From Gammaproteobacteria bacterium (GTDB lineage Bacteria > Pseudomonadota > Gammaproteobacteria > Burkholderiales > Nitrosomonadaceae): a stretch of DNA of 64,000 bases. The first letter of the stretch is position 1, and each line of letters opens with the position of its first letter. A program made the position numbers and the translations under genes. This document shows positions 23,616 to 33,310 of the stretch, in pieces. The notes below the pieces were generated by a model, which was not told where the DNA came from, searched no databases, and saw only the letters and a list, made by a program, of their open reading frames with translations. The stretch is taken from positions 2,790,001 through 2,854,000 of the forward strand of contig CP054179.1 of the NCBI GenBank assembly GCA_015709615.1. The letters are read 5' to 3'.

Positions 23616-25319
23616 ATGAGTGTGGAATTAACCGGTGCTGAAATTACCATCCGCTGTCTGCAGGAAGAAGGCGTGCAGTGTATTTTCGGCTATCCTGGCG
23701 GCGCGGTATTGTTTATTTATGATGAATTGTTCAAGCAGGATAAAGTCCGGCATATATTAGTGCGCCATGAGCAGGCTGCAATACACGCCGCAGATGGCTA
23801 TGCGCGCTCCAGCAATAAAGTGGGGGTGGCGCTGGTGACCTCGGGGCCGGGTGTCACCAATGCGGTGACAGGTATTGCCACGGCCTATATGGATTCCATT
23901 CCGATGGTGGTGATCAGCGGGCAAGTGCCGACAGGTGCCATTGGTCTCGATGCATTTCAGGAAGTCGATACGGTCGGCATCACGCGGCCTTGTGTCAAAC
24001 ATAATTTTCTGGTTAAAGATATATCCGAGCTGGCGCTGACCATTAAAAAAGCTTTTTATATCGCGTCGACAGGGCGTCCCGGTCCTGTGCTGGTCGATAT
24101 TCCGAAAGATGTAACCCAGCAGAAAATCAAGTTCGTCTATCCGGATAAGGTCAGCATGCGTTCCTATAATCCCGTGACTAAAGGGAATGCGCGGCAAATT
24201 AAGAAGGCGGCTGAGTTGATCCTTAGCGCCAAGCGTCCGATGGTTTATGCCGGTGGCGGGGTGATTTTAAGTGATGCAGCACCGCAACTGACCGAATTGA
24301 CGCAAATGCTTAATTTCCCTTGCACCAATACGCTGATGGGATTGGGCGGATATCCCGCGACGGACAGGCAGTCGCTGGGTATGCTGGGCATGCACGGCAC
24401 TTACGAAGCCAACATGGCAATGCAGTATTGTGATGTTCTGATCGCCGTGGGTGCTCGTTTTGACGATCGCGTGATCGGCAATCCGAAGCACTTTTTCAAC
24501 GAGAACAGAAAGATCATTCATGTCGATATCGATCCGTCGTCTATTTCAAAACGCGTCAAAGTGGATGTGCCGATTGTCGGTGATGTTCTGGATGTGCTGA
24601 AAGATCTGATCAAACTGCTCAAAGCTGAAAAGGAGAAACCGGATCAGGCGGCATTGAAAGAATGGTGGAAACAGATCGAGCTGTGGCGCGAGCGGGATTG
24701 CCTGAAATTTGACCGCAGCAGCAAAATTATTAAACCGCAGATGGTGATTGAGAGGCTGTTCAATGTCACCAAAGGCGATGCGTTTATTACTTCGGATGTC
24801 GGGCAACATCAGATGTGGGCCGCGCAGTTTTATAAATTTGACAAACCGCGGCGCTGGATCAATTCCGGTGGGCTGGGCACGATGGGATTCGGCATGCCTG
24901 CCGCGATGGGGGTTCAGCTTGCCAATCCGAAAGGGAAAGTAGCGTGTATTACCGGCGAAGCGAGTATTCAGATGTGCATACAGGAATTGTCAACTTGCAA
25001 GCAATACAAACTACCGCTGAAAATCATCAATTTGAATAATCGCTATATGGGTATGGTCAGACAATGGCAGGAGTTTTTCCATGGTAATCGCTATGCGGAA
25101 TCGTATATGAATGCGCTGCCCGATTTTGTCAAACTGGCTGAGAGTTACGGTCATGTCGGCATGAAGATTGAAAAACCGGAAGATGTCGAGGATGCGCTGA
25201 AAGAAGCATTCAAGCTGAAAGATCAGCTGGTGTTCATGGACTTTATTACCGATCAAACCGAAAACGTTTTCCCCATGGTGCCGGGCGGCAAAGGTCTTTC
25301 TGAAATGATTCTGGTGTAG
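23616..25319 (+). CDS. ilvB: Acetolactate synthase large (catalytic) subunit
   Basis: Thiamine-diphosphate enzyme of 567 residues that makes acetolactate and acetohydroxybutyrate, the first shared step of valine, leucine and isoleucine synthesis. The catalytic Glu lies in VRHEQAAIHAADGYARSS near residue 50, the FAD-linked middle domain follows, and the ThDP/Mg motif appears as GEASIQMCIQELSTCKQYKL near residue 448, where GEAS replaces the more usual GDGS or GDAS. It starts the ilvB-ilvN-ilvC run; ilvN begins 8 bases after its stop. No leader peptide or attenuator was found in the 64 bases upstream. Confidence 0.96.
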   Translation: MSVELTGAEITIRCLQEEGVQCIFGYPGGAVLFIYDELFKQDKVRHILVRHEQAAIHAADGYARSSNKVGVALVTSGPGVTNAVTGIATAYMDSIPMVVISGQVPTGAIGLDAFQEVDTVGITRPCVKHNFLVKDISELALTIKKAFYIASTGRPGPVLVDIPKDVTQQKIKFVYPDKVSMRSYNPVTKGNARQIKKAAELILSAKRPMVYAGGGVILSDAAPQLTELTQMLNFPCTNTLMGLGGYPATDRQSLGMLGMHGTYEANMAMQYCDVLIAVGARFDDRVIGNPKHFFNENRKIIHVDIDPSSISKRVKVDVPIVGDVLDVLKDLIKLLKAEKEKPDQAALKEWWKQIELWRERDCLKFDRSSKIIKPQMVIERLFNVTKGDAFITSDVGQHQMWAAQFYKFDKPRRWINSGGLGTMGFGMPAAMGVQLANPKGKVACITGEASIQMCIQELSTCKQYKLPLKIINLNNRYMGMVRQWQEFFHGNRYAESYMNALPDFVKLAESYGHVGMKIEKPEDVEDALKEAFKLKDQLVFMDFITDQTENVFPMVPGGKGLSEMILV

Positions 25320-25327
25320 AAAAATAA

Positions 25328-25819
25328 ATGCGACATATTATTTCTTTATTGATGGAAAATGAGGCAGGAGCCTTGTCACGCGTGGCCGGACTGTTCTCGG
25401 CGCGTGGTTATAACATTGAATCGCTTTCGGTTGCCCCCACTGAGGATCCCACTTTGTCGCGCATGACGTTGGTTACGATTGGATCCGATGAAGTTGTGGA
25501 GCAAGTCACCAAGCAATTGAATAAGCTGATCGAAGTGGTAAAAATCATCGATCTGAATGACGGCAATCATATCGAACGTGAATTGATGCTGGTCAAAGTC
25601 CGCGCAGTCGGTCCGGATCGTGAAGAAATCAAACGGCTGGCGGAAATTTTCCGTGGCTCCATCATTGACGTGACGGATAAGTCCTATACCATCGAGCTGA
25701 CGGGTACAAGCTCAAAGCTGGATGCTTTTCTTGAAGCGATCGAGCGCAGCGCGGTTTTGGAAACCGTCCGTACAGGCGCTTCCGGCATAGGGCGCGGAGA
25801 ATGGATTTTAAAGGTATAA
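25328..25819 (+). CDS. ilvN: Acetolactate synthase small (regulatory) subunit
   Basis: Regulatory subunit of 163 residues with an N-terminal ACT domain. The opening RHIISLLMENEAGALSRVAG and GYNIESLSVAPTEDPTLSRM carry the valine-binding Gly/Asn region that gives feedback inhibition, and the C-terminal half (EIFRGSIIDVTDKSYTIELT) is the second ACT-like part. It belongs to the IlvH/IlvN long type and forms the holoenzyme with the gene product directly upstream. The symbol ilvH would be equally apt. Confidence 0.95.
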   Translation: MRHIISLLMENEAGALSRVAGLFSARGYNIESLSVAPTEDPTLSRMTLVTIGSDEVVEQVTKQLNKLIEVVKIIDLNDGNHIERELMLVKVRAVGPDREEIKRLAEIFRGSIIDVTDKSYTIELTGTSSKLDAFLEAIERSAVLETVRTGASGIGRGEWILKV

Positions 25820-25938
25820 TTCAAGTTGTTGAAAAATCCCGGTCTTGAGGCTGGTAATCCAGAGTAATCCATTCGCTTGAATAGAATTTTCTCAATTGAC
25901 TGCCTGTTTCCATCCTATTTTTGTTTAAAAGGAAAATA

Positions 25939-26955
25939 ATGAAAGTTTATTACGATAAAGATGCAGATTTATCCCTGATTAAAGGAAAGAAAGTAACCAT
26001 ATTGGGTTATGGCTCGCAGGGGCATGCGCATGCTAACAATTTGAGCGAATCCGGTGTGAAAGTGACAGTCGGGCTGCGCAAGGGCGGGTTGTCCTGGGGC
26101 AAAGCGGAAAAAGCCGGATTAAAGGTCATGGAAGTTGCCGAAGCTGTCAAGGATGCGGACGTTGTCATGGTTCTATTACCCGATGAGCAAATTGGCACGG
26201 TATATAAAAGGGAAATCGAGCCCGGTTTGAAGAAAGGCGCAACCCTGGCGTTTGCGCACGGTTTCAGTGTGCATTACGGGCAAGTAACGCCGCGCGACGA
26301 TCTCGATGTCATCATGATTGCACCTAAAGGGCCGGGGCATTTGGTGCGCTCGACCTACTTGCAAGGCGGTGGCGTGCCGACGCTGATCGCTGTGCATCAG
26401 GATAAATCCGGCAAAGCGCGGGATCTGGCACTTTCTTATGCAGCCGCTAATGGTGGTACCCGCGGCGGTGTAATCGAAACCAGTTTCCGTGAGGAAACCG
26501 AAACCGATTTGTTCGGTGAACAAGTGGTGCTGTGCGGTGGTTTAACCGCATTGATTCAGGCCGGCTTTGAAACGCTGGTGGAAGCTGGTTACGCGCCGGA
26601 AATGGCATATTTCGAGTGTCTGCATGAAGTTAAACTGATCGTCGATCTGATTTATGAGGGCGGCATCGCCAATATGCGCTATTCGATTTCCAATAATGCG
26701 GAATATGGTGATGTGTCGCGCGGACCGCGTATTATTACCGACGAAACGCGCACGGAAATGCGCAAAATTCTGCGTCAGATTCAAACCGGAGAGTATGCGC
26801 GAGAATTCATTCTGGAAAATCAAGCCGGCGCACCGGTTCTGAAAGCGAGCCGCCGCATTGCATCCGAACATCAGATCGAGCAGGTGGGTGCCAAGTTGCG
26901 CGATATGATGCCATGGATCAAGAAGAATAAGCTGGTAGATCAAGGTAAAAACTAA
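25939..26955 (+). CDS. ilvC: Ketol-acid reductoisomerase
   Basis: NADPH- and Mg-dependent enzyme of 338 residues that rearranges and reduces acetolactate in branched-chain amino acid synthesis. The Rossmann motif GYGSQGHAHANNL is at about residues 25-37, followed by the cofactor loop GLRKGGLSWGKAE, and the catalytic metal ligands are in the region EETETDLFGEQ near residue 190 and CLHEVKLIVDLIYEGG near residue 226. This is the short class I form. ATG at 25939 with AAAAGGAAAATA upstream is preferred to an earlier frame start. psd follows after 11 bases. Confidence 0.96.
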   Translation: MKVYYDKDADLSLIKGKKVTILGYGSQGHAHANNLSESGVKVTVGLRKGGLSWGKAEKAGLKVMEVAEAVKDADVVMVLLPDEQIGTVYKREIEPGLKKGATLAFAHGFSVHYGQVTPRDDLDVIMIAPKGPGHLVRSTYLQGGGVPTLIAVHQDKSGKARDLALSYAAANGGTRGGVIETSFREETETDLFGEQVVLCGGLTALIQAGFETLVEAGYAPEMAYFECLHEVKLIVDLIYEGGIANMRYSISNNAEYGDVSRGPRIITDETRTEMRKILRQIQTGEYAREFILENQAGAPVLKASRRIASEHQIEQVGAKLRDMMPWIKKNKLVDQGKN

Positions 26956-26966
26956 AAAATAATTTT

Positions 26967-27611
26967 ATGGCTCATTATCCCCATCCTATCATTGCCCGGG
27001 AAGGCTGGTTACATATCGCAATCGCATTTGCTGTTGCGATTGGTGCGACAGAATTGCTCGGCTGGCTTTGGGCGCTTCCATTTTGGGTGATTGCGTTGTT
27101 TGTTTTGCAGTTTTTTCGTGACCCGCCACGCGAGGTGCCGGCGAATCAAAATGCCATATTGGCGCCAGCGGATGGCAGAATTGTGGCGGTAGAAAAAACG
27201 CAAGATCCTTATTTGGATCGCGAAGCGCTCAAGATCAGCGTGTTTATGAATGTATTTAATGTACATTCCAATCGCAGTCCGGTTGACGGTGAGGTGCGCA
27301 ACAAGTGGTATTTCCCCGGTAAATTCATTAATGCAGACTTACCCAAGGCTTCGCTGGAAAATGAACGCAATGCGTTATGGATCAAAACGGATCGTGGCGC
27401 CGATGTGACCTGCGTGCAAGTGGCTGGTTTGATCGCCAAGCGGATACTTTGTCACGTGTCGCCGGGTGATCATTTGGCGCGCGGCCAGCGGTTCGGTTTC
27501 ATACGGTTCGGTTCGCGCGTAGATGTTTATTTGCCACTGGATGCTAAAGTGAATGTCAATATCGGTGACAAAGTGTCGGCGACACTGACCGTATTGGCGG
27601 AATTTCGTTAA
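26967..27611 (+). CDS. psd: Phosphatidylserine decarboxylase proenzyme
   Basis: Pyruvoyl enzyme of 214 residues, the short type, that makes phosphatidylethanolamine from phosphatidylserine at the inner membrane. A hydrophobic N-terminal region (about residues 14-50) is followed by APADGRIV near residue 58 and NVFNVHSNRSPVDG. The self-cleavage site is the Gly-Ser in GFIRFGSRVDVYL near residue 178, where Ser becomes the pyruvoyl group. It sits directly downstream of ilvC and upstream of pssA, which makes its substrate. Confidence 0.95.
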   Translation: MAHYPHPIIAREGWLHIAIAFAVAIGATELLGWLWALPFWVIALFVLQFFRDPPREVPANQNAILAPADGRIVAVEKTQDPYLDREALKISVFMNVFNVHSNRSPVDGEVRNKWYFPGKFINADLPKASLENERNALWIKTDRGADVTCVQVAGLIAKRILCHVSPGDHLARGQRFGFIRFGSRVDVYLPLDAKVNVNIGDKVSATLTVLAEFR

Positions 27612-27769
27612 GAAGCCGGGCAGATGCCTGATGAGAGTAATGCGAATATAATTTTTGTGCGTGTGCCGGTGTCTCGAAAACCCTTTCTGGCGTAAATCGA
27701 ACTCTCCCGGAGGTTGTGTTTTAATTTTTCGTGTGATTTCCGTTATTCCTATCCTTTTATGAAACGCTC

Positions 27770-28546
27770 ATGACGCCCGATTCTCTACCAGAACGTACCG
27801 TACTGAAGGCCCGGTTGCGGCGGCGCGGCATCTATTTGTTACCTAATTTATTTACTACCGCTGCACTTTTTGCCGGTTTTTATGCCATTGTGCAGGCAAT
27901 GAACGGAAATTTTGAATATTCGGCTATTGCCGTTTTCATTGCCATGGTGTTGGATGGATTGGATGGCAGGGTGGCGCGATTGACTGGCACGCAAAGCGAG
28001 TTTGGTGCTGAATACGACAGTTTGTCGGATATGGTTTCTTTTGGTGTCGCGCCGGCATTGATCGTTTACGAGTGGGCGTTGAAGGAAATGGATCAATGGG
28101 GCTGGATCATTGCCTTTATTTACTGCGCCTGTGCGGCCTTACGGCTGGCGCGCTTCAATACCAATATCGCAGTGGTCGATAAACGTTTCTTTCAAGGCTT
28201 GCCTAGTCCGGCAGCGGCTGCATTGATCGCGGGATTGGTTTGGGTAACGATTAATTTTGACATACAAGGAAGCGATGTTAAGTGGTTAGCTTCTATTGTG
28301 ACTTTATTCGCCGCATTAACGATGGTTAGCAATATCCCTTACTATAGTGGTAAGGAGTTTAATTTGCGCCGCCGCGTGCCGTTTTTCACGGTCTTATTAA
28401 TCGTACTGTTCTTTTTTGTATTGATTCCGAGCCATCCGCCGTTGGTATTGTTTATTTTGTTCGGAGCTTATGCTTTTTCCGGTTATGCGATTAAATTATG
28501 GCGTTTAGGCAGGGGTAAGAAAAATAGCGAAACACCCGGCACCTGA
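27770..28546 (+). CDS. pssA: CDP-diacylglycerol-serine O-phosphatidyltransferase
   Basis: Integral membrane enzyme of 258 residues with about six to seven helices. The CDP-alcohol phosphatidyltransferase signature is complete: LDGLDGRVARLTGTQSEFGA followed by EYDSLSDMVSFG, that is D-G-x2-A-R-x8-G-x3-D-x3-D, at about residues 63-90. It makes phosphatidylserine, the substrate of the psd product encoded 158 bases upstream. The start codon has little Shine-Dalgarno match but leads straight into the conserved RRRGIYLLPNLFTT. Confidence 0.95.
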   Translation: MTPDSLPERTVLKARLRRRGIYLLPNLFTTAALFAGFYAIVQAMNGNFEYSAIAVFIAMVLDGLDGRVARLTGTQSEFGAEYDSLSDMVSFGVAPALIVYEWALKEMDQWGWIIAFIYCACAALRLARFNTNIAVVDKRFFQGLPSPAAAALIAGLVWVTINFDIQGSDVKWLASIVTLFAALTMVSNIPYYSGKEFNLRRRVPFFTVLLIVLFFFVLIPSHPPLVLFILFGAYAFSGYAIKLWRLGRGKKNSETPGT

Positions 28547-28595
28547 AGATTGCCTCTTGCATCGAAAGAAAAAACTATTTATAGTCCCGCCCACC

Positions 28596-28682
28596 ATGTT
28601 TGCTAAAAGTTATATCCATTCACTGCAGTTTATCCCGGTTCCGATGGCTCTAGCGGAGCTGTTACTGCGCCTTGCGCGCTAA
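28596..28682 (+). CDS. Candidate leucine-rich leader peptide before leuA
   Basis: A 28-codon frame reading MFAKSYIHSLQFIPVPMALA then ELLLRLAR, with six leucines, five of them in the last ten residues. It ends 92 bases before leuA. A weak hairpin (AAAATTCG/CGAGTTTT, 28717-28737) lies between. Such a layout recalls ribosome-mediated attenuation of leucine genes, but no Shine-Dalgarno sequence precedes the ATG and no clear terminator was seen, so this is a candidate only. Confidence 0.2.
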   Translation: MFAKSYIHSLQFIPVPMALAELLLRLAR

Positions 28683-28774
28683 AATTTCTTCCCCTATTTC
28701 CCTTTCTTCCCGATAAAATTCGCATGACGAGTTTTATGATTCATTAAGGTTTTCTTCCTCAAGTGGAGAGCATA

Positions 28775-30307
28775 ATGCAAAAGCATTTGATAATTTTTGA
28801 TACGACGTTGCGTGACGGTGAACAGAGTCCTGGCGCATCCATGACCAAAGAAGAAAAGGTGCGCATCGCCTGGCAACTGGAGCGCATGGGTGTCGATGTC
28901 ATCGAAGCCGGTTTTCCGGCAGCTTCAAATGGCGACTTTGAAGCTGTCAAGGCAGTCGCTGATTCAGTCAAAGACAGCATCGTGTGCGGGTTGGCGCGGG
29001 CGATTGAAGCGGATATTCAGCGTGCCGGCGAGGCATTGAGAGGTGCGCAAGCAGCACGCATACACACGTTCATTGCGACATCGCCGATTCATATGAAGAA
29101 AAAACTGCGGATGTCGCCTGACCAGGTGATCGCGCAGGCAGTTAAAGCGGTGAATTGGGCGCGCCAGTACACTGATAACGTTGAATTTTCGCCGGAAGAT
29201 GCCGGCCGGTCGGAAATCGATTTTCTGTGCCAGATATTGGAAGCCGTCATTAACGCCGGTGCAACGACATTGAATATTCCGGATACGGTGGGTTACACCA
29301 TGCCGGATCAATTCGGCAAGCTGATTCGAAATTTGCGTGAGCGCATTCCGAATTCTGATAAAGCGGTTTTTTCGGTTCATTGCCATAATGACTTAGGGTT
29401 GGCTGTCGCGAATTCACTGGCTGCCGTGATGAATGGCGCGCGCCAAGTGGAATGCACCATCAATGGACTAGGAGAACGCGCCGGCAATGCTTCGCTGGAG
29501 GAAGTCGTGATGGCCGTGCGCACCCGCCAGGACTATTTTCCGTGTGATACAAAAATCGATACCACGCATATCGTCTCGGCCAGTAAACTGGTGTCGGGGA
29601 TTACCGGTTTTCCGGTGCAGCCCAATAAAGCGATTGTGGGCGCCAATGCTTTTGCGCATGAATCCGGTATTCATCAGGATGGTGTGCTGAAACATCGTGA
29701 GACCTATGAAATCATGCGCGCCGAGGATGTCGGCTGGGGTACGAACAAACTTCTGCTGGGAAAACATTCCGGCCGTAACGCCTTTCGTAATCGTCTGATG
29801 GAACTGGGGATTGAGCTGGAATCGGAAGAAATGCTCAACAACACGTTCATGCGTTTCAAAGAATTGGCGGATAAGAAACATGAAATCTTCGATGAAGATT
29901 TGCATGCGCTTGTTTCCGACGAAGTACTGGTGTTGCAGGAACGCTACCGGCTTATATCGCTTACGGTGCATTGCGAAACCGGTGAAGTGCCGTATGCGCG
30001 TATTGTGATTTCCGATGACGGCAAGGAGATGCGCGCCGAGTCTGAAGGCAGCGGCCCTGTGGATGCCACTTTCCGCGCGATTGAGAAGTTGTTGTCAAGC
30101 GGAGCCAAGCTGCAATTGTTTTCAGTGAACAATATTACCAGCGGAACCGATGCGCAAGGCGAAGTGACTGTGCGGTTGCAGAAATCCGACCGTATCGTCA
30201 ACGGCCATGGTTCGGATACCGATATCGTCGTGGCTTCGGCCAAAGCTTATCTGAGCGCGTTGAACAAATTGCACAGCAAGCTCGAACGGGCGCATCCGCA
30301 AGTTTAA
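28775..30307 (+). CDS. leuA: 2-isopropylmalate synthase
   Basis: Enzyme of 510 residues that condenses acetyl-CoA with 2-oxoisovalerate, the first committed step to leucine. The DRE-TIM metallolyase signature FDTTLRDGEQSPGASM is near residue 8, VSVHCHNDLGLA near 200 gives the metal-binding HxH, and the C-terminal LeuA dimer domain (from about 390), which binds leucine, is present. The ATG at 28775 with GTGGAGAG upstream is preferred to the GTG at 28763. It follows pssA and is the last branched-chain gene of the cluster. Confidence 0.96.
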   Translation: MQKHLIIFDTTLRDGEQSPGASMTKEEKVRIAWQLERMGVDVIEAGFPAASNGDFEAVKAVADSVKDSIVCGLARAIEADIQRAGEALRGAQAARIHTFIATSPIHMKKKLRMSPDQVIAQAVKAVNWARQYTDNVEFSPEDAGRSEIDFLCQILEAVINAGATTLNIPDTVGYTMPDQFGKLIRNLRERIPNSDKAVFSVHCHNDLGLAVANSLAAVMNGARQVECTINGLGERAGNASLEEVVMAVRTRQDYFPCDTKIDTTHIVSASKLVSGITGFPVQPNKAIVGANAFAHESGIHQDGVLKHRETYEIMRAEDVGWGTNKLLLGKHSGRNAFRNRLMELGIELESEEMLNNTFMRFKELADKKHEIFDEDLHALVSDEVLVLQERYRLISLTVHCETGEVPYARIVISDDGKEMRAESEGSGPVDATFRAIEKLLSSGAKLQLFSVNNITSGTDAQGEVTVRLQKSDRIVNGHGSDTDIVVASAKAYLSALNKLHSKLERAHPQV

Positions 30308-30356
30308 CCGAGAACAGAACTGAAATGATTGATCATTGAAAGGAAGCGCAGGCGAC

Positions 30357-30845
30357 ATGAAGATGAAATATAAATTAATCGTATTATTTTATGTGACTGC
30401 CATGTTGCTGAGCTTCCCGGTTCATGCATTCCAATTCCAGGATGTGACCGGAAAAATTCATAAACTTTCGGATTACAAAGGGCGCTGGGTGCTGGTTAAC
30501 TTCTGGGCCACCTGGTGTCCGCCTTGCTTGAAAGAGATTCCCGATTTGATCGCGCTGTATGAGCAGCGCAAGGATCTGATAGTGATCGGGATAGCGATGG
30601 ATATCGATGATCCCAAGGTGGTGACGGATTTTGTGCAGTCGATGGCCATACCGTATCCTATCGTGCTAGGTAACCGCAAGATTGCTTCCCAATTGGATGA
30701 GGTTTCGCTTCTGCCCAGTACGTATTTCTTTGATCCGGAAGGAAATCCGGCTGCGCGTCAGCAAGGGATTATTTCACGGGAGGATATTGAACGGTTTATT
30801 GAATCAAAATCTACTGGCAATAAGGATGTCAGACGGAAACCCTGA
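30357..30845 (+). CDS. TlpA-like periplasmic thioredoxin
   Basis: Exported thiol-disulfide protein of 162 residues. A signal peptide (YKLIVLFYVTAMLLSFPVHA) is followed by a thioredoxin fold with the active site FWATWCPPCLKEIPDL near residue 54; the dipeptide between the cysteines is Pro-Pro, as in TlpA/ResA reductants. The cis-proline loop appears as LLPSTYFFD near residue 117. It probably reduces cysteines of apocytochromes or other periplasmic proteins. A longer frame with TTG at 30336 exists; the ATG at 30357 fits the signal peptide. Convergent with the transglycosylase gene. Confidence 0.88.
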   Translation: MKMKYKLIVLFYVTAMLLSFPVHAFQFQDVTGKIHKLSDYKGRWVLVNFWATWCPPCLKEIPDLIALYEQRKDLIVIGIAMDIDDPKVVTDFVQSMAIPYPIVLGNRKIASQLDEVSLLPSTYFFDPEGNPAARQQGIISREDIERFIESKSTGNKDVRRKP

Positions 30846-30896
30846 TCGATTACGTCGATTTTTCAGCCGGAATTGATTTAAGTTTGATGAATCCGG

Positions 30897-31487
30897 TTAT
30901 AAAGCAGAGTAACGCCAGGTCGTTTGCCATTTATTGAATATCAGTTGCGGATAGGCGGCTTCGCCCAGACTGCCGTTGTAGCGTCCCAACGCACGAAAAT
31001 AATCACCTTTCTCTTGATCCAGATAATGGCGCAAAATGGTGCAGCCGTAGCGCAGGTTGACACGCAGGTGAAAAAGATTGTGATCCTGGTGACCAATGAC
31101 GCCGACCCAGAAAGGCATAACTTGCATATAGCCGCGTGCGCCTGCGTGTGATACGGCATATTTCTTAAAACCGCTTTCTACCTGAATAATGCTGAGCACG
31201 ATCTGCGGATCCAATCCGGCACGCGTTGCTTCATAAAAAACGGTTCGCAGAAATTCTTCCCGTTCCAATGAATCGGGTATGTATTTTTCCAAACGCCGGC
31301 TCATACTGACGAGCCAGGCGATATTGTCGGCAACGGCGGCGTATTCAGTGTACGACACAGCTTGATCGCTGATGCCGTGAAAGACGACGGTTTGTGTGCT
31401 GGCCGTCAGCTGTTCGTATTGGATATTATTGGCGTGGCTAAGGCCGGATAAGAGCCATAATGCTGATAGATAGATTAGTTTGTGCAT
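30897..31487 (-). CDS. Lytic transglycosylase (SLT domain)
   Basis: Exported protein of 196 residues with a signal peptide (MHKLIYLSALWLLSGLSHA) and a soluble-lytic-transglycosylase fold. The catalytic Glu lies in LSIIQVESGFKKYAVSHAGA near residue 104, followed by GYMQVMPFW and NLRYGCTILRHYLDQEKGD, the usual order of motifs. It cuts peptidoglycan glycan strands with formation of 1,6-anhydromuramic acid. The start codon lies inside the 3' end of proS (13-bp overlap), so the two genes are co-transcribed. The second half is short compared with larger Slt proteins. Confidence 0.9.
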   Translation of the reverse strand: MHKLIYLSALWLLSGLSHANNIQYEQLTASTQTVVFHGISDQAVSYTEYAAVADNIAWLVSMSRRLEKYIPDSLEREEFLRTVFYEATRAGLDPQIVLSIIQVESGFKKYAVSHAGARGYMQVMPFWVGVIGHQDHNLFHLRVNLRYGCTILRHYLDQEKGDYFRALGRYNGSLGEAAYPQLIFNKWQTTWRYSAL

Positions 31488-33184
31488 AACTTGGTCGTGA
31501 TAAATGAGAAAATTTCATCCAGTGGTATCGCTTGAGAAGCCTGATCATTCCGCCCCTGATATTCAACAACTGATTGTTTCAATCCCCGTTCTCCAATAAC
31601 GATTCGATGAGGAATACCGATTAATTCCATGTCGGCGAACATGACCCCGGGGCGTTCGTCGCGATCGTCCAAAAGTACTTCAATGTGCGCTTCCATGAAT
31701 TGCCTGTAAAGTCTCTCCACAGCGTCTTTGACAAGCGTGCTTTTCTGCAACCCGATCGGGATGATCGCGAGCTGAAAAGGCGCAATGGCATCGGGAAAAA
31801 TAATGCCGTGCTCATCGTGATTTTGCTCAATGGCAGCCGCGACAATACGTGAAATGCCGATGCCATAGCAACCCATTTCCATATTTCTAGTTTGACCTGT
31901 TTCATCGAGATAATTGGCTTTCATCATTTCCGAATATTTGGTGCGTAACTGGAAAATATGGCCGACTTCAATTCCGCGGCAAATTTCCAGTTTGCCTTTG
32001 CCGTCCGGCGAGTCGTCCCCCGAGACGACATTGCGGATATCAAAAACATGATCCGGCAGTTTGACATCGCGGCCGAAATTTACTTGCGTCAAGTGGAAGC
32101 CTTCTTCATTTGCGCCGCACACGAAATTGCTCATGTTCATGACGGCCTGATCGGCAATCACGCAAGTTTGCAAACCAACGGGGCCGATGTATCCGGGTAC
32201 TGTACCTGTTTCGCGTAGAATATCCTCTTCATTGGCCATCTGAAAGGTCGATAAAAAGGGTATTTTTCTCACTTTTAGCTCGTTGAGCTGGTGATCGCCG
32301 CGCAGCAGCAATAAGAATAATTGGTCATTGGCTTTGACCGCCAAGGTTTTGACAGTTTTTTGCAAGGGTATTCGCAAAAAGTCAGCGACCTCGACACAAG
32401 TCTTTTTGCCGGGTGTGGCAATTTTTTGCATGGCGCCATCCGGAGTGTCCCTCTCCTGAGGTGTGAATCGTGATTTAGCCAATTCGATATTGGCGGCGTA
32501 ATCCGAGTCAGGGCAAAACGCAATGGCGTCTTCGCCCGAATCCGCTAACACATGAAATTCATGCGAACCGCTGCCGCCGATGGCGCCGGTATCGGCTGCG
32601 ACCGCACGGAATTTCAGCCCAAGCCGGGTGAAAATGCGGCTGTAAGTTTCATACATGCGTTGGTACGTTTGCATCAGACTGTTTTCATCGGTATGGAATG
32701 AATAAGCATCCTTCATGACAAACTCGCGTGCGCGCATGACACCGAAACGCGGTCGGATTTCATCGCGGAATTTCGTTTGAATCTGATAGAAATTCAGCGG
32801 TAACTGACGGTAGCTTTTGATTTCCTTGCGTGCAATATCGGTGATGATTTCTTCGTGCGTGGGGCCGAAACAGAAGTCGTGCTCGTGGCGATCCTTGATT
32901 TTTAACATTTGCGGCCCGAAAACTTCCCAGCGGCCGGTTTCTTGCCATAATTCGGCGGGGTGAATGGCCGGCATGAGAACTTCGATGGCGCCGCTGTTAT
33001 TCATTTCTTCGCGCACGATATTCTCAATTTTTCGCAATACCCGCAGACCTAACGGCATCCAGGTATATAATCCGCTGCCTAAACGCTTTATGAGCCCTGC
33101 GCGCAGCATGAGTTTGTGGCTGACGAGTTCCGCTTCGGCAGGGGCTTCCTTGAGGGTTGAAATAAAAAATTGCGAGACGCGCAT
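31475..33184 (-). CDS. proS: Prolyl-tRNA synthetase
   Basis: Class II aminoacyl-tRNA synthetase of 569 residues, the bacterial long type. Class II motif 1 lies in the first 90 residues, motif 2 in FRDEIRPRFGVMRAREFVMK near residue 137-156, an inserted editing domain spans about residues 230-390 and removes mischarged alanine, motif 3 is in MGCYGIGISRIVAAAIEQ near residue 438, and the anticodon-binding domain closes the protein. It is the first gene of a pair with the transglycosylase gene and divergent from rppH. Confidence 0.96.
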   Translation of the reverse strand: MRVSQFFISTLKEAPAEAELVSHKLMLRAGLIKRLGSGLYTWMPLGLRVLRKIENIVREEMNNSGAIEVLMPAIHPAELWQETGRWEVFGPQMLKIKDRHEHDFCFGPTHEEIITDIARKEIKSYRQLPLNFYQIQTKFRDEIRPRFGVMRAREFVMKDAYSFHTDENSLMQTYQRMYETYSRIFTRLGLKFRAVAADTGAIGGSGSHEFHVLADSGEDAIAFCPDSDYAANIELAKSRFTPQERDTPDGAMQKIATPGKKTCVEVADFLRIPLQKTVKTLAVKANDQLFLLLLRGDHQLNELKVRKIPFLSTFQMANEEDILRETGTVPGYIGPVGLQTCVIADQAVMNMSNFVCGANEEGFHLTQVNFGRDVKLPDHVFDIRNVVSGDDSPDGKGKLEICRGIEVGHIFQLRTKYSEMMKANYLDETGQTRNMEMGCYGIGISRIVAAAIEQNHDEHGIIFPDAIAPFQLAIIPIGLQKSTLVKDAVERLYRQFMEAHIEVLLDDRDERPGVMFADMELIGIPHRIVIGERGLKQSVVEYQGRNDQASQAIPLDEIFSFITTKLCTN

Positions 33185-33310
33185 GAAGTGATTCCATTAA
33201 TGATAAAAAATGGTGGCAATTTTACCTTGAAATACTTGGTTAAGTGGGGATAAGTCCATATATAAGGTAAACACGATTTGATTTGTTTAGACGGGCGGAA
33301 ATTTTATGAG

